Numbered from the stretch's first letter, positions 1 to 6,506 are shown. The stretch is 6,520 nt of DNA from Porticoccaceae bacterium (GCA_003491845.1 DNBN01000100.1:2745-9264), one strand, 5' to 3'. Numbers and translations: made by a program. The notes: generated from the sequence alone by a model not told the origin.

Positions 1-971
1 TTGTTCGTCAAATGATGAAGACTGCTGACATTGTGATTGAGAATTTTCGTCCCGGTGTTCTAGAGGAGTGGGGCCTTGACCCGAAAAGCTTACAAAAGGA
101 TAACCCAGATCTTATTTACGCTCGGATTTCAGGTTATGGTCAGACAGGCCCTTACGCGAAGAAGCCTGGATTTGCTTCTGCTTGTGAGGCCATTAGTGGA
201 TTTCGTTATGTTAACGGTTATCCAGGACAAACCCCAGTGCGTCCCAACTTAAGTTTGGGCGATACAGTATCAGGGTTACATGCGGTTATTGGTATTTTGA
301 TGTCGTTAAGGGTAAAGGACCATAAGAATAAAAAGGGAGAGGCAGGTGGGCAGGTGGTTGATATTGCTCTTTATGAGTCGATGTTTAATCTTTTAGAGGC
401 GGTGATTCCAGAGTATCAAGGTGCGGGTGTAGTCAGACAACCGTCCGGTACAACGGTGACAGGAATAGTCCCTACTAATACTTATCAGTGCGCCGATGAA
501 AAATATATTGTGATCGGTGGCAATGGAGACTCTATTTTTAAGCGACTAATGGCGGCCATAGGGCGTCCGGATCTTGCTTCGCTCGCCAAGTATAGTACTA
601 ATGCAGATCGTGTTATTTATGAGCGTGAGATTGATGATTTAATATCTAATTGGTGCCTACAAACACCGCTAGATGGTGTAATGTCCATTCTAGAGGCTCA
701 CCGAATACCCTGTGGACCTGTATATAATGCGGCGGATATACTAGATGATAAGCATTTTCAATACCGAGAATTATTTGAAACAGTAGAAATTAATGGTGAA
801 TCCCTTACAATTCCCGCGATAATGCCTAAGTTGGACGCAACGCCTGGCAATACCGCGTGGCCCGGTCCAGAGATTGGGTCTCATACGGACGAAATTCTCA
901 GTAGTATTGGCATTGACACAGCGACTATTGAGCAGCTAAAGACAAGCGGCGTTGTAACCGATACTGTTTGA
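1..971 (+). CDS. CaiB/BaiF family (class III) CoA-transferase, 5'-truncated by window edge
   Basis: This cytoplasmic enzyme should move CoA between an acyl-CoA donor and a carboxylic acid through an enzyme-bound aspartyl thioester. The reading frame is open to the left edge, and the first visible Met codons (12 and 15) lie inside a conserved block, so they are not the start. From the Met at 12, residues 5-15 (ADIVIENFRPG) match the CaiB-family ADVxxENFxPG motif. SLGD at 81-84 supplies the catalytic Asp (D84), the counterpart of Asp169 in formyl-CoA transferase; this offset implies about 85 missing residues and a full length near 404, normal for the family. Further family blocks are RIPCGPVYNAADIL near 229 and IGSHTDEIL near the C-terminus. 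The glycine-rich loop of formyl-CoA transferase (GGGGQ) is not obvious; the equivalent region reads VIGGNGDS. The acid substrate therefore cannot be assigned. The aminotransferase gene follows after a short gap. Family assignment is firm; specificity is unknown. Confidence 0.93.
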   Translation, partial: VRQMMKTADIVIENFRPGVLEEWGLDPKSLQKDNPDLIYARISGYGQTGPYAKKPGFASACEAISGFRYVNGYPGQTPVRPNLSLGDTVSGLHAVIGILMSLRVKDHKNKKGEAGGQVVDIALYESMFNLLEAVIPEYQGAGVVRQPSGTTVTGIVPTNTYQCADEKYIVIGGNGDSIFKRLMAAIGRPDLASLAKYSTNADRVIYEREIDDLISNWCLQTPLDGVMSILEAHRIPCGPVYNAADILDDKHFQYRELFETVEINGESLTIPAIMPKLDATPGNTAWPGPEIGSHTDEILSSIGIDTATIEQLKTSGVVTDTV

Positions 972-1003
972 CACTTTTGAGATGACTAAACGCCAATCCA
1001 GCC

Positions 1004-1007
1004 AGGA
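1004..1007 (+). promoter_or_regulatory. Shine-Dalgarno site that sets the aminotransferase start
   Basis: AGGA stands 7 nt before the ATG at 1015. No comparable purine-rich site precedes the upstream in-frame ATG at 982, so the shorter protein is preferred. Confidence 0.6.
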
Positions 1008-1014
1008 AAAATCT

Positions 1015-2133
1015 ATGAGTATATCTTCATTTCACCCACCCCAACGGACTCTTATGGGGCCTGGTCCCTCCGATGTCAGTGATCGTGTACTCCAAGCAAT
1101 GGCTCGACCGACGGTAGGCCATTTAGATCCAAGCTTTATCGGCATGATGGATGAGACTAAGCAACTTTTACAATATGTATTTCAAACAAAAAATGAACTA
1201 ACGTTTGCCGTATCAGCCCCAGGCTCTGCGGGAATGGAATGCTGTTTTGCCAATCTTATTGAGCCAGGAGATAAAGTCATTGTCTGCCAAAATGGTGTAT
1301 TTGGCGGGCGTATGAAAGAAAATGTAGAGCGTTGTGGCGGTGTCGCAGTCATGGTTCAAGATGATTGGGGTAAGGCAGTGGATGCATCAAAACTTGAGGA
1401 CGCTTTGAAGGCTAATCCAGACGCCTGTATTGTGGCGTTTGTCCATGCGGAGACATCTACGGGGGCTCAATCAGATGCTAAAACCTTAGTAAATTTAGGT
1501 CATCAGTATGATTGCTTAGTAATAGTAGATGCTGTGACTAGCTTGGTTGGAACGCCATTATTAGTGGATGAATGGGGCATTGATGCCATTTATTCGGGAT
1601 CACAAAAATGTCTTTCATCATCGCCAGGATTGTCGCCAGTGAGTTTTAGCCAGCGCGCTGCGGATAAAATAAAAGCACGAACAACCAAGGTACAAAGTTG
1701 GTTCTTAGATCTAAACCTTGTTATGGGTTATTGGTCGGGTGATGGCAAGCGAGCCTATCATCATACAGCACCAGTGAATTGTCTTTATGGTCTCCATGAA
1801 GCCTTAGTGATCGTTCAAGAAGAGGGACTGGAGAATGCTTGGGCCAGACATCATGCTAATCATTTGTTGCTACGGAATGGCTTAGAGGCAATGGGCATTA
1901 ACTTTATTGTTGCGGAACAGGATAGGCTGCCGCAATTGAATGCGGTAACTATACCTGAGGGTGTTAACGATGCTGATGTTCGTAGTCGGCTGCTGACAGA
2001 GCACGATCTGGAAATAGGCGCCGGTCTAGGAGCCCTAGCAGGCAATGTTTGGCGTATTGGTCTAATGGGCCACGCAAGCTCGCAGAAAAATGTAGATTTT
2101 TGCCTACATTCTCTGCGAGCCGTTTTGGGTTAA
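1015..2133 (+). CDS. PLP-dependent class V aminotransferase, alanine/serine-glyoxylate type
   Basis: This is a fold-type I, PLP-dependent aminotransferase that probably transfers an amino group from alanine or serine to glyoxylate or pyruvate. It resembles animal peroxisomal AGT along its whole length. Numbered from the Met at 1015 (372 aa): the LMGPGPS N-terminal motif lies near 13-19; D172 in IVDAVTSL contacts the PLP ring nitrogen; K198 in SGSQK is the Schiff-base lysine; Y248 and T251 in YHHT match the neighbour-subunit phosphate contacts of AGT; R347 in WRIGLMG binds the substrate carboxylate. The position of AGT Trp108, which stacks on PLP, is Phe here (NGVFGGR). I chose the start at 1015 because AGGA at 1004-1007 lies 7 nt upstream and homology begins soon after. 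An in-frame ATG at 982 would add 11 polar residues with no ribosome site. The gene lies 43 nt after the CoA-transferase, probably in the same transcript. Family is certain; amino donor and acceptor are inferred. Confidence 0.93.
   Translation: MSISSFHPPQRTLMGPGPSDVSDRVLQAMARPTVGHLDPSFIGMMDETKQLLQYVFQTKNELTFAVSAPGSAGMECCFANLIEPGDKVIVCQNGVFGGRMKENVERCGGVAVMVQDDWGKAVDASKLEDALKANPDACIVAFVHAETSTGAQSDAKTLVNLGHQYDCLVIVDAVTSLVGTPLLVDEWGIDAIYSGSQKCLSSSPGLSPVSFSQRAADKIKARTTKVQSWFLDLNLVMGYWSGDGKRAYHHTAPVNCLYGLHEALVIVQEEGLENAWARHHANHLLLRNGLEAMGINFIVAEQDRLPQLNAVTIPEGVNDADVRSRLLTEHDLEIGAGLGALAGNVWRIGLMGHASSQKNVDFCLHSLRAVLG
2078..2126 (+). terminator. Intrinsic terminator-like hairpin inside the 3' end of the aminotransferase gene
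   Basis: The arms at 2078-2095 and 2104-2120 pair as 9 bp (GCTCGCAGA with TCTGCGAGC), a small 2x1 internal loop, then 7 bp (AATGTAG with CTACATT), closed by an 8-nt loop. CG and then TTTT at 2123-2126 follow, giving a short U-run on the plus transcript. The structure lies wholly within codons and ends 10 nt before the stop. It probably ends the CoA-transferase/aminotransferase transcript and protects the convergent amidohydrolase gene from read-through. On the minus strand the hairpin is not followed by a T-run, so it would work poorly in that direction. The U-run is short, so efficiency is uncertain. Confidence 0.6.
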
Positions 2134-3479
2134 TTCGCTGTTGGAAATAGATCCATCAGTGCTAAAACAGTGGCTTCAATGCCCGCTGTCACCGCAGGTT
2201 TGGGTTCAATTTTAAATATGGGGCTATGATGAGAGGGCACTGCGGGCCCGGTTCCATTTCTTGCTGCGTTAATATAATCAGCATTCGTACCACCAACAGA
2301 AAAGTAAACGCTGGTAATTTCAGGGTCGGTAGTAAAAAATGGAAAGTCTTCAGCGCCCATACCTTCTGCTTCGATTGCCGTTACTCTGTCCTTGCCCATG
2401 CCTTTTTCCCAGACCTGCTTTAGACGTCGAGCCATAGCAGCATTATTAACTGTGGGGGGTGTTGATTCCTCAGAATATACAACTTCAGGAAGTTTATCCT
2501 CTGGTAAACCGGCGGCACGACCCAAATTTTCAGCAATACGCTTTATACCCTTTAATAGAGTGTCTCTCGTATCTAGGTTGGTATTACGCACCGTTAATTG
2601 CAGGTGAGCAAGTTCAGAAATAATATTGTGTTTGGAACCACTGTGGAAAGCACCTACGGTAACCACGCCTGGTTGTCTTGGAGATAACTCTCGTGAGACT
2701 AATGTTTGTAATGCCATCACAATTTGACTGCCCAAGACGATAGGATCCTTACCTGCATGCGGCGAAGCGCCATGAGCCCCTATGCCACGAACATAGATAT
2801 CAACGGTATCTGCCCCTGCAAATGGCGCACCCTCTACAACATTGATTACTCCAGAGGGCAGAATAGATGAAACATGGAAAGCCAAGGCGTAGTCAGGCTT
2901 ACCAAATCGTTGCCAAAGATTATCTTCCATCATTGCTCTAGCCCCAATTACACGCTCTTCTGCAGGCTGACCAATGAGCATTAAAGTGCCAGACCAATGT
3001 TCTTTTAGGTCAACCATTTGTTTTGCCGTGCCTATAAGACTGGTAATGTGCACATCATGTCCGCAGGCGTGCATCACTGGGAAGGTCTTATTCGTTATTG
3101 GGTCAAGTTGAGTTGCCTTTGAGGCATACGGCAGACCAGACATTTCTTTAACTGGCAGTCCATCCATATCTGCTCTCATCATTACCAGCGGTCCCGGACC
3201 ATTTTCTAAAAGAGCAACAATACCGGTGCCACCTACACTTTCTGTGACGTCAAAGCCATGATTACGCAATGCTTTCGCCATTTTCTTTGCAGTTACAAAC
3301 TCTGCAGTGCTCAGTTCTGGATTAGCGTGGAAATCTTTGAACATAGCGCCCAGACGATCTTGGTAGTCTAGGTTAATAGCATCTGCCAATTCGTTTTTAG
3401 CTTGGACAAAACTACTTACTGTTAGACCAACTAACATTATCATAGAGAGTAGATTTTTATAGCTGTTGTACTTATTCAT
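2130..3479 (-). CDS. Exported M20 family (M20D) amidohydrolase, hippurate/N-acyl amino acid hydrolase type
   Basis: This is a 449-aa binuclear metal amidohydrolase of the HipO/AbgA/IAA-amino-acid-hydrolase group, which cleaves amide bonds of N-acyl amino acids or short peptides. Residues 1-27 form a Sec signal peptide: Lys near the start, a hydrophobic core LLSMIMLVGLTVSSF, and probable cleavage after VQA, placing it in the periplasm. M20D motifs follow in order: MRADMDGLP (101-109), MHACGHDVH (136-144), GQPAEE (170-175), AFHVSS (200-205), the dimerisation-domain motif HGASPHAGKDP (236-246), GAEDFPFF (375-382) and PSHHSP (415-420). Likely metal ligands are C139, H141, E175, H202 and one of H417/H418, with E174 as catalytic base. 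No residue of the set is missing. A weak AGAGG at 3490-3494 precedes the ATG by 10 nt. It is the last gene of the minus-strand cluster, 63 nt after the M28 gene. Substrate is not determined; acyl amino acids are the most likely class. Confidence 0.94.
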   Translation of the reverse strand: MNKYNSYKNLLSMIMLVGLTVSSFVQAKNELADAINLDYQDRLGAMFKDFHANPELSTAEFVTAKKMAKALRNHGFDVTESVGGTGIVALLENGPGPLVMMRADMDGLPVKEMSGLPYASKATQLDPITNKTFPVMHACGHDVHITSLIGTAKQMVDLKEHWSGTLMLIGQPAEERVIGARAMMEDNLWQRFGKPDYALAFHVSSILPSGVINVVEGAPFAGADTVDIYVRGIGAHGASPHAGKDPIVLGSQIVMALQTLVSRELSPRQPGVVTVGAFHSGSKHNIISELAHLQLTVRNTNLDTRDTLLKGIKRIAENLGRAAGLPEDKLPEVVYSEESTPPTVNNAAMARRLKQVWEKGMGKDRVTAIEAEGMGAEDFPFFTTDPEITSVYFSVGGTNADYINAARNGTGPAVPSHHSPIFKIEPKPAVTAGIEATVLALMDLFPTAN

Positions 3480-3500
3480 AGTTATGTAGCCTCTGAGTAA

Positions 3501-3509
3501 ATCATATCA
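3501..3509 (-). promoter_or_regulatory. Possible extended -10 promoter ahead of the amidohydrolase gene
   Basis: On the minus strand the 63-nt gap holds TGATATGAT, an extended -10 (TGn followed by TATGAT, one mismatch from TATAAT). There is no good -35 at 16-18 nt. The predicted start of transcription would be near 3494, leaving a leader of only about 15 nt that begins at the ribosome site. It may be a minor internal promoter or chance in AT-rich DNA. Confidence 0.22.
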
Positions 3510-3542
3510 GTTGTCAATCTTAACTTTTAGTTTACGTTACTA

Positions 3543-4439
3543 TTAGTTGTAAACAAATGCAGACAAAACATTTCCAACCTGTTCTAAACTCCCAGCGTCG
3601 CAGTTTTCAATCGTGTCCCTAGATGTATGCCAATAGTCTGGGAAGGGATAATGAATGAGGTCAACAACGGGAATTCCGGCCTTTAAAAAGGGTAAATGAT
3701 CATCGTGAATATAAGTGCCCTGTTGTTTGTAAAATCCCATGGCATTTTGTGACTCGGCGATAGACCATATTTCCTTGATTAGCTTAGGTGCTTGCTGTTT
3801 AGAATAGCGCTCTTGAGGTATCCTAAGATTTTTATCACATACCATATCCACGATAACACCTTTGCTGGGGCGATAGAATGGATTTTGATCCACAAATACC
3901 TGAGCACCTAATGCAAAGGGAAGATTTTTAATATTGCCCATGTCTTCTAAATCAAAAAAAATTAAATCTACCGTCACTTCAGGTTTTTTGATAGAAAATA
4001 GCCGAGCTAGTTCTAGAAGGACTGCTACGCCTGAACCACCATCATTTGCTCCCGGAGTGGGCAGGGCTTGTTTACTATGATCTGGGTCCTGCTCAGATAT
4101 TGGGCGTGTATCCCAGTGCGCCCCAAGCATTATGCGATTGGTAGTACCAGTGGCCTTAGGGTTGATAAAAGTGGCCCAAAGATTTTTGCCGTTTAAGCCT
4201 TGTACTGTGAAGGGCTGCACCGTAATTTTTGAGCTTAGAGGTTTCAGCGTTTGGCGTATAAAATCTAAGGTCGCTTGTTTACCCTCTGAGTTATCTGGCG
4301 TACGCGGTCCAAATGCGACCTGAGTCTTGATATGCGCTAGGGCCTTTTCTCCATTAAAGACAGGATATGTAGAGTCCGCTACTGCGCTTACCGAGAGCAT
4401 TAATAGCAAGGTATAAACAATAGCTGGTTTTGGTAGCAT
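3543..4439 (-). CDS. Exported M28 family zinc enzyme, glutaminyl-peptide cyclotransferase (QC) type
   Basis: This 298-aa protein has a Sec signal peptide (residues 1-21, cleavage likely after SAVA) and an M28 fold close to glutaminyl cyclases, which convert N-terminal Gln of peptides to pyroglutamate. Visible active-site elements, compared with human QC: AHWD (107-110), the zinc ligand D133 in GANDGGSG, E165-D166 in FFDLEDMG (E165 as catalytic acid/base; D166 in place of zinc-ligand Glu202), D198 in IVDMV (Asp248), D246 in HDDHLPF (Asp305), and W270-H271 in YWHT (Trp329, zinc ligand His330). The C-terminal block from HDDHLPFLKAGIPV to YWHT aligns almost without gaps. One mononuclear zinc site is expected, unlike two-metal M28 aminopeptidases. 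AGGAG at 4445-4449 lies 5 nt before the ATG and next to the antiporter stop (12-nt gap), so translation is probably coupled. A plain aminopeptidase is the alternative, but the DDH and WHT motifs favour QC. Confidence 0.87.
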   Translation of the reverse strand: MLPKPAIVYTLLLMLSVSAVADSTYPVFNGEKALAHIKTQVAFGPRTPDNSEGKQATLDFIRQTLKPLSSKITVQPFTVQGLNGKNLWATFINPKATGTTNRIMLGAHWDTRPISEQDPDHSKQALPTPGANDGGSGVAVLLELARLFSIKKPEVTVDLIFFDLEDMGNIKNLPFALGAQVFVDQNPFYRPSKGVIVDMVCDKNLRIPQERYSKQQAPKLIKEIWSIAESQNAMGFYKQQGTYIHDDHLPFLKAGIPVVDLIHYPFPDYWHTSRDTIENCDAGSLEQVGNVLSAFVYN

Positions 4440-4444
4440 AAGCT

Positions 4445-4449
4445 CTCCT
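4445..4449 (-). promoter_or_regulatory. Strong Shine-Dalgarno site of the M28 gene, next to the antiporter stop
   Basis: AGGAG on the minus strand lies 5 nt before the ATG (4437-4439) and 2 nt after the antiporter stop codon (4452-4454). Ribosomes finishing the antiporter could re-initiate here. This is the clearest ribosome site in the minus-strand cluster. Confidence 0.7.
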
Positions 4450-4451
4450 GA

Positions 4452-5936
4452 TTAACCTTTGGGAGTACCGAGGACATCAGAGGTTTCTGGTATTTCACTT
4501 TTAGGCACAGCAATAAGGGAAAAACCATAAATAATGGCGATAATTGGACAGAGTAAATTAAAGAAAGCAAAAGGAGCATAATAAAACGTACTAACGCCCA
4601 AGGTAGCAGACATATAAGCACCGCATGTGTTCCATGGCACCAGCGCTGATGTAAGTGTGCCTGAATCCTCAAGAGTCCTAGACAAATTTATCGACTTTAA
4701 TTTGCGCTCCTTATAGGGTTCGACAAACATTTGCCCTGGAAGAACGATCGAGAGATATTGATCAGCGGCTAAAATGTTGGTTCCTATGCAAGTACCAACT
4801 GTCGCAGTAATGAGTCCACCGGCAGATTTAACCTTGCTCAGTGCAGCCTCAACCAGTCGCGCTAATAAGCCAGTTCGGGCCATTGCGCCACCGAAAGCCA
4901 TAGCATTAATTACTAAGCCCACGGTTGTCAGCATACTACTCATGCCCCCCTTAGAAAGCAGAGCATCTAGGGATTCGTTGCCACTCACTGAGTTATATCC
5001 AAGAAACATGGCACTTAACAAGCCTTTAAAACCAGCCGCCGCTGCCGAGAGACTTGCATCATCAGCCAGTGCAATAACCGCATGCCATTGAAACACAGCA
5101 GCAAAAATGCATCCAGTTACAGTGCCGAAGATTAGCGTAGACAGAGCGGGTTGTTTCTTTACCGCCATCACTAACAATAAGATCAATGGTATTAGCATGA
5201 ACGGGTTAATAGTAAATGCTTTGTCCATGGCAGTTTGAAGCGCAACAATATCACTAATAACTACATTAGAGCTGCTACCCACACCCATGAAGAAAAAAAT
5301 CACTAATGTAATTAATATCGCAGGAACAGTGGTCCAAAGCATGTGCTGAATATGATCAAACAGATCATTGCTTGTAACGGCTGCGGCTAAGTTGGTTGTT
5401 TCTGATAAAGGCGACAATTTATCACCAAAGTAGGCGCCAGATATAATTGCACCAGCACTGATGCCAGGTGAGAGATCTAGTGCAACAGCAATGCCCATTA
5501 ATCCTACCCCAAGAGTACCGGCAACAGTCCAGGAGCTACCAATACTAAAGCCGAGCAAGGCACATACCAGGCAGGCAGTTAGGTAAAAATAATCTGGTGA
5601 CATAAGTGCTACGCCATAATAAATCATGGTGGGAACAGTACCGGACAAAATCCAGCTGCCTATTAGGGAACCTACCATCAGAAGTATAAGTAATGCTTGT
5701 AGTGACATACTGATGGTTTCGATCATACCTTGCTCTATTTCTTTCCAGCTATGGCCATTTTTAATACCGATCATTGCTGCAATCGCAGCTGCGAGTATTA
5801 GTGCAACCTGATTGGGACCAAAGGAATCTAAACCAAACACATAAACCGTCCCTGCTAACATGCTAATCAATGCAACCACTGGAATCAGTGCATCAATGAG
5901 ACTGGGTTTTTTTAGAATTGTTTTTACTTCGGTCAT
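4452..5936 (-). CDS. NhaC family Na+/H+ antiporter (NhaC/MleN type), inner membrane
   Basis: This is a polytopic inner-membrane carrier of the NhaC family, whose members exchange Na+ for H+ or, like Bacillus MleN, couple Na+/H+ to organic acids. Numbered from the Met at 5936 (494 aa): about 11-12 hydrophobic helices fill the chain. The family signature GAYFGDKLSPLSETTN spans about 167-182, NILAADQYLSIVLPGQ about 387-402, and LEDSGTLTSALVPWNTCG about 422-439; their acidic residues are candidates for ion binding. Length is normal for the family. An in-frame ATG at 5978 would add 14 residues (508 aa), but that segment is AT-rich with no ribosome site, and a TATAAT element at 5961-5966 would start transcription inside it. 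I therefore prefer 5936, where a weak AAAGA lies 9 nt upstream. The gene follows the Lrp/AsnC gene and is closely coupled to the M28 gene. The family is certain; the carried ion or solute is not. Confidence 0.9.
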   Translation of the reverse strand: MTEVKTILKKPSLIDALIPVVALISMLAGTVYVFGLDSFGPNQVALILAAAIAAMIGIKNGHSWKEIEQGMIETISMSLQALLILLMVGSLIGSWILSGTVPTMIYYGVALMSPDYFYLTACLVCALLGFSIGSSWTVAGTLGVGLMGIAVALDLSPGISAGAIISGAYFGDKLSPLSETTNLAAAVTSNDLFDHIQHMLWTTVPAILITLVIFFFMGVGSSSNVVISDIVALQTAMDKAFTINPFMLIPLILLLVMAVKKQPALSTLIFGTVTGCIFAAVFQWHAVIALADDASLSAAAAGFKGLLSAMFLGYNSVSGNESLDALLSKGGMSSMLTTVGLVINAMAFGGAMARTGLLARLVEAALSKVKSAGGLITATVGTCIGTNILAADQYLSIVLPGQMFVEPYKERKLKSINLSRTLEDSGTLTSALVPWNTCGAYMSATLGVSTFYYAPFAFFNLLCPIIAIIYGFSLIAVPKSEIPETSDVLGTPKG

Positions 5937-5960
5937 AGGTTCAGATCTTTGTTGATATAG

Positions 5961-5988
5961 ATTATATTTAGTGTTCATATCATGTATT
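5961..5988 (-). promoter_or_regulatory. Putative promoter of the antiporter and downstream enzyme genes
   Basis: On the minus strand a perfect TATAAT (-10, 5961-5966) is preceded by 16 nt and AATACA (5983-5988), a 3/6 match to the -35. Transcription would begin near 5954, giving an ~18-nt leader to the ATG at 5936. The -35 is poor and the DNA is AT-rich, so this is a candidate only. An inverted repeat overlaps it. Confidence 0.4.
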
Positions 5989-5999
5989 TAGCATGAACA
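5972..5999. repeat. Inverted repeat TGTTCAT-N14-ATGAACA, possible operator
   Basis: A perfect 7-bp inverted repeat has arms at 5972-5978 and 5993-5999 with a 14-nt spacer; centres of the arms are 21 nt apart, about two helical turns. A nested alternative pairing TCATG/CATGA (5980-5984, 5992-5996) shares the right arm. The repeat covers the -35 and spacer of the putative antiporter promoter and begins 4 nt beyond the regulator stop codon. It has no T-run, so a terminator is unlikely. Binding by the neighbouring Lrp/AsnC protein is inference. Confidence 0.4.
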
Positions 6000-6003
6000 G
6001 TTT

Positions 6004-6432
6004 TTAACAAGCGCGGTCCTTTTTTCTGGACAATACAATATGACTAAGTGTTTTCTCCACGCCATCTAGGGCTGCGATGGCATCGATGGCTTGGTCTAGT
6101 GCCTCGGTTGTTGTTTCAGTCACCATTGCCATCAAATCATACTGCCCACTAATAGTACACAACATATCTAGTTGTCTGAGTTTTTGAATTTTTCGAATAA
6201 TGTCCGGTGTTTTTTGTGACACCGCTGAGATCATAACGTAAGCGCTTACTCTTTGCTGTTGATGCTTAGGATTCAATTTAATGGTATACCCTTGAATGAT
6301 TCCTGTACGCTCAAGCCTCTCCATTGCTTGCTGGATCGTGGCTCTGCTAAGACCTAATAGTTTGGCAAGTTCAGAGACTGAACGACGGCTATTTTCTTGC
6401 AATAGCTGTATTAGGGGTTGAGGGTTTTTCAT
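6004..6432 (-). CDS. Lrp/AsnC family transcriptional regulator
   Basis: This 142-aa DNA-binding regulator has the two-domain Lrp/AsnC layout. Residues about 6-50 form the winged helix-turn-helix (LIQLLQENSRRSVSELAKLLGLSRATI, then the wing RLERTGIIQGYTIKLNP). Residues about 62-138 form the RAM ligand-binding domain, with the SGQYDLMAMV strand at 95-104 that lines the effector site in family members. These proteins assemble as dimers to octamers and usually sense amino acids. The chain is slightly short for the family because the usual LDxIDxxIL helix before the HTH is trimmed to a few residues. ATG at 6432 is the only good start: an in-frame stop lies about 20 nt upstream and no ATG, GTG or TTG codon intervenes. 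No Shine-Dalgarno is evident, which suggests low expression. The gene leads the antiporter/M28/M20 cluster on the same strand and probably controls it and itself. The effector is unknown. Confidence 0.94.
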   Translation of the reverse strand: MKNPQPLIQLLQENSRRSVSELAKLLGLSRATIQQAMERLERTGIIQGYTIKLNPKHQQQRVSAYVMISAVSQKTPDIIRKIQKLRQLDMLCTISGQYDLMAMVTETTTEALDQAIDAIAALDGVEKTLSHIVLSRKKDRAC

Positions 6433-6506
6433 ATCAATTTGCTTTAAAAATTATCAATTTATAAACTAATAATAAACATTTTGTTAAGTTTATCAATACA
6501 AATTGA
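6432..6506. repeat. AAATTGATA-type direct and inverted repeats around the regulator promoter
   Basis: On the minus strand ATTGATA occurs three times, at 6432-6438, 6452-6458 and 6491-6497; the first two are identical over nine bases (AAATTGATA, to 6440 and 6460). Start-to-start distances are 20 and 39 nt, close to two and four helical turns. AAATTGA also occurs in the opposite orientation on the plus strand at 6500-6506, making the inverted repeat TCAAT-ACAA-ATTGA at 6493-6506 over the -35. Phased repeats at a regulator's own promoter fit Lrp/AsnC binding with DNA wrapping, but AT-rich sequence raises the chance rate. Confidence 0.45.
6469..6496 (-). promoter_or_regulatory. Putative sigma70 promoter of the Lrp/AsnC gene
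   Basis: On the minus strand TTGATA (-35, 6491-6496, 5/6 match) is separated by 16 nt from TATTAT (-10, 6469-6474, 5/6 match). Transcription would start near 6462, giving a leader of about 30 nt to the ATG at 6432. The -35 lies inside one of the ATTGATA repeats and within an inverted repeat, which fits autoregulation. The spacing is 1 nt short of optimum. Confidence 0.5.

Noticed and set aside
12..17. ATG codons near the left edge as the true CoA-transferase start
   Set aside because: They fall within a conserved family block and the frame stays open to base 1; the first ~85 family residues must lie upstream.
982..1014. Upstream ATG extending the aminotransferase by 11 residues
   Set aside because: The extra residues are polar and non-conserved, with no ribosome site; the ATG at 1015 has AGGA at good spacing.
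1860..2045. Open frame on the minus strand within the aminotransferase gene
   Set aside because: It is antisense to strongly conserved coding sequence and its translation is low-complexity Ser/Arg/Pro-rich without recognisable motifs.
2226..2607. Two overlapping plus-strand open frames within the amidohydrolase gene
   Set aside because: Both lie antisense to a full-length M20 protein with intact motifs and have no ribosome sites or family resemblance.
3489..3517. Consensus TTGACA on the minus strand at 3512-3517 as a -35
   Set aside because: The hexamer at 17-nt spacing (3489-3494) reads AGAGGC, the ribosome site, not a -10.
3530..3554. GTTTAC/GTAAAC inverted repeat after the M28 gene as a terminator
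   Set aside because: The stem is only 6 AT-rich pairs with a 13-nt loop and no T-run, too weak to terminate.
4132..4323. Plus-strand open frame opposite the M28 gene
   Set aside because: It is antisense to a complete, motif-bearing enzyme and shows no features of its own.
4400..4672. A 90-aa hydrophobic minus-strand frame bridging antiporter and M28 genes
   Set aside because: It is a shifted frame of the antiporter's transmembrane C-terminus; hydrophobicity is inherited from that sequence and both real genes are intact.
4774..5811. Plus-strand open frames opposite the antiporter gene
   Set aside because: They are complements of transmembrane helices with biased composition and no supporting signals.
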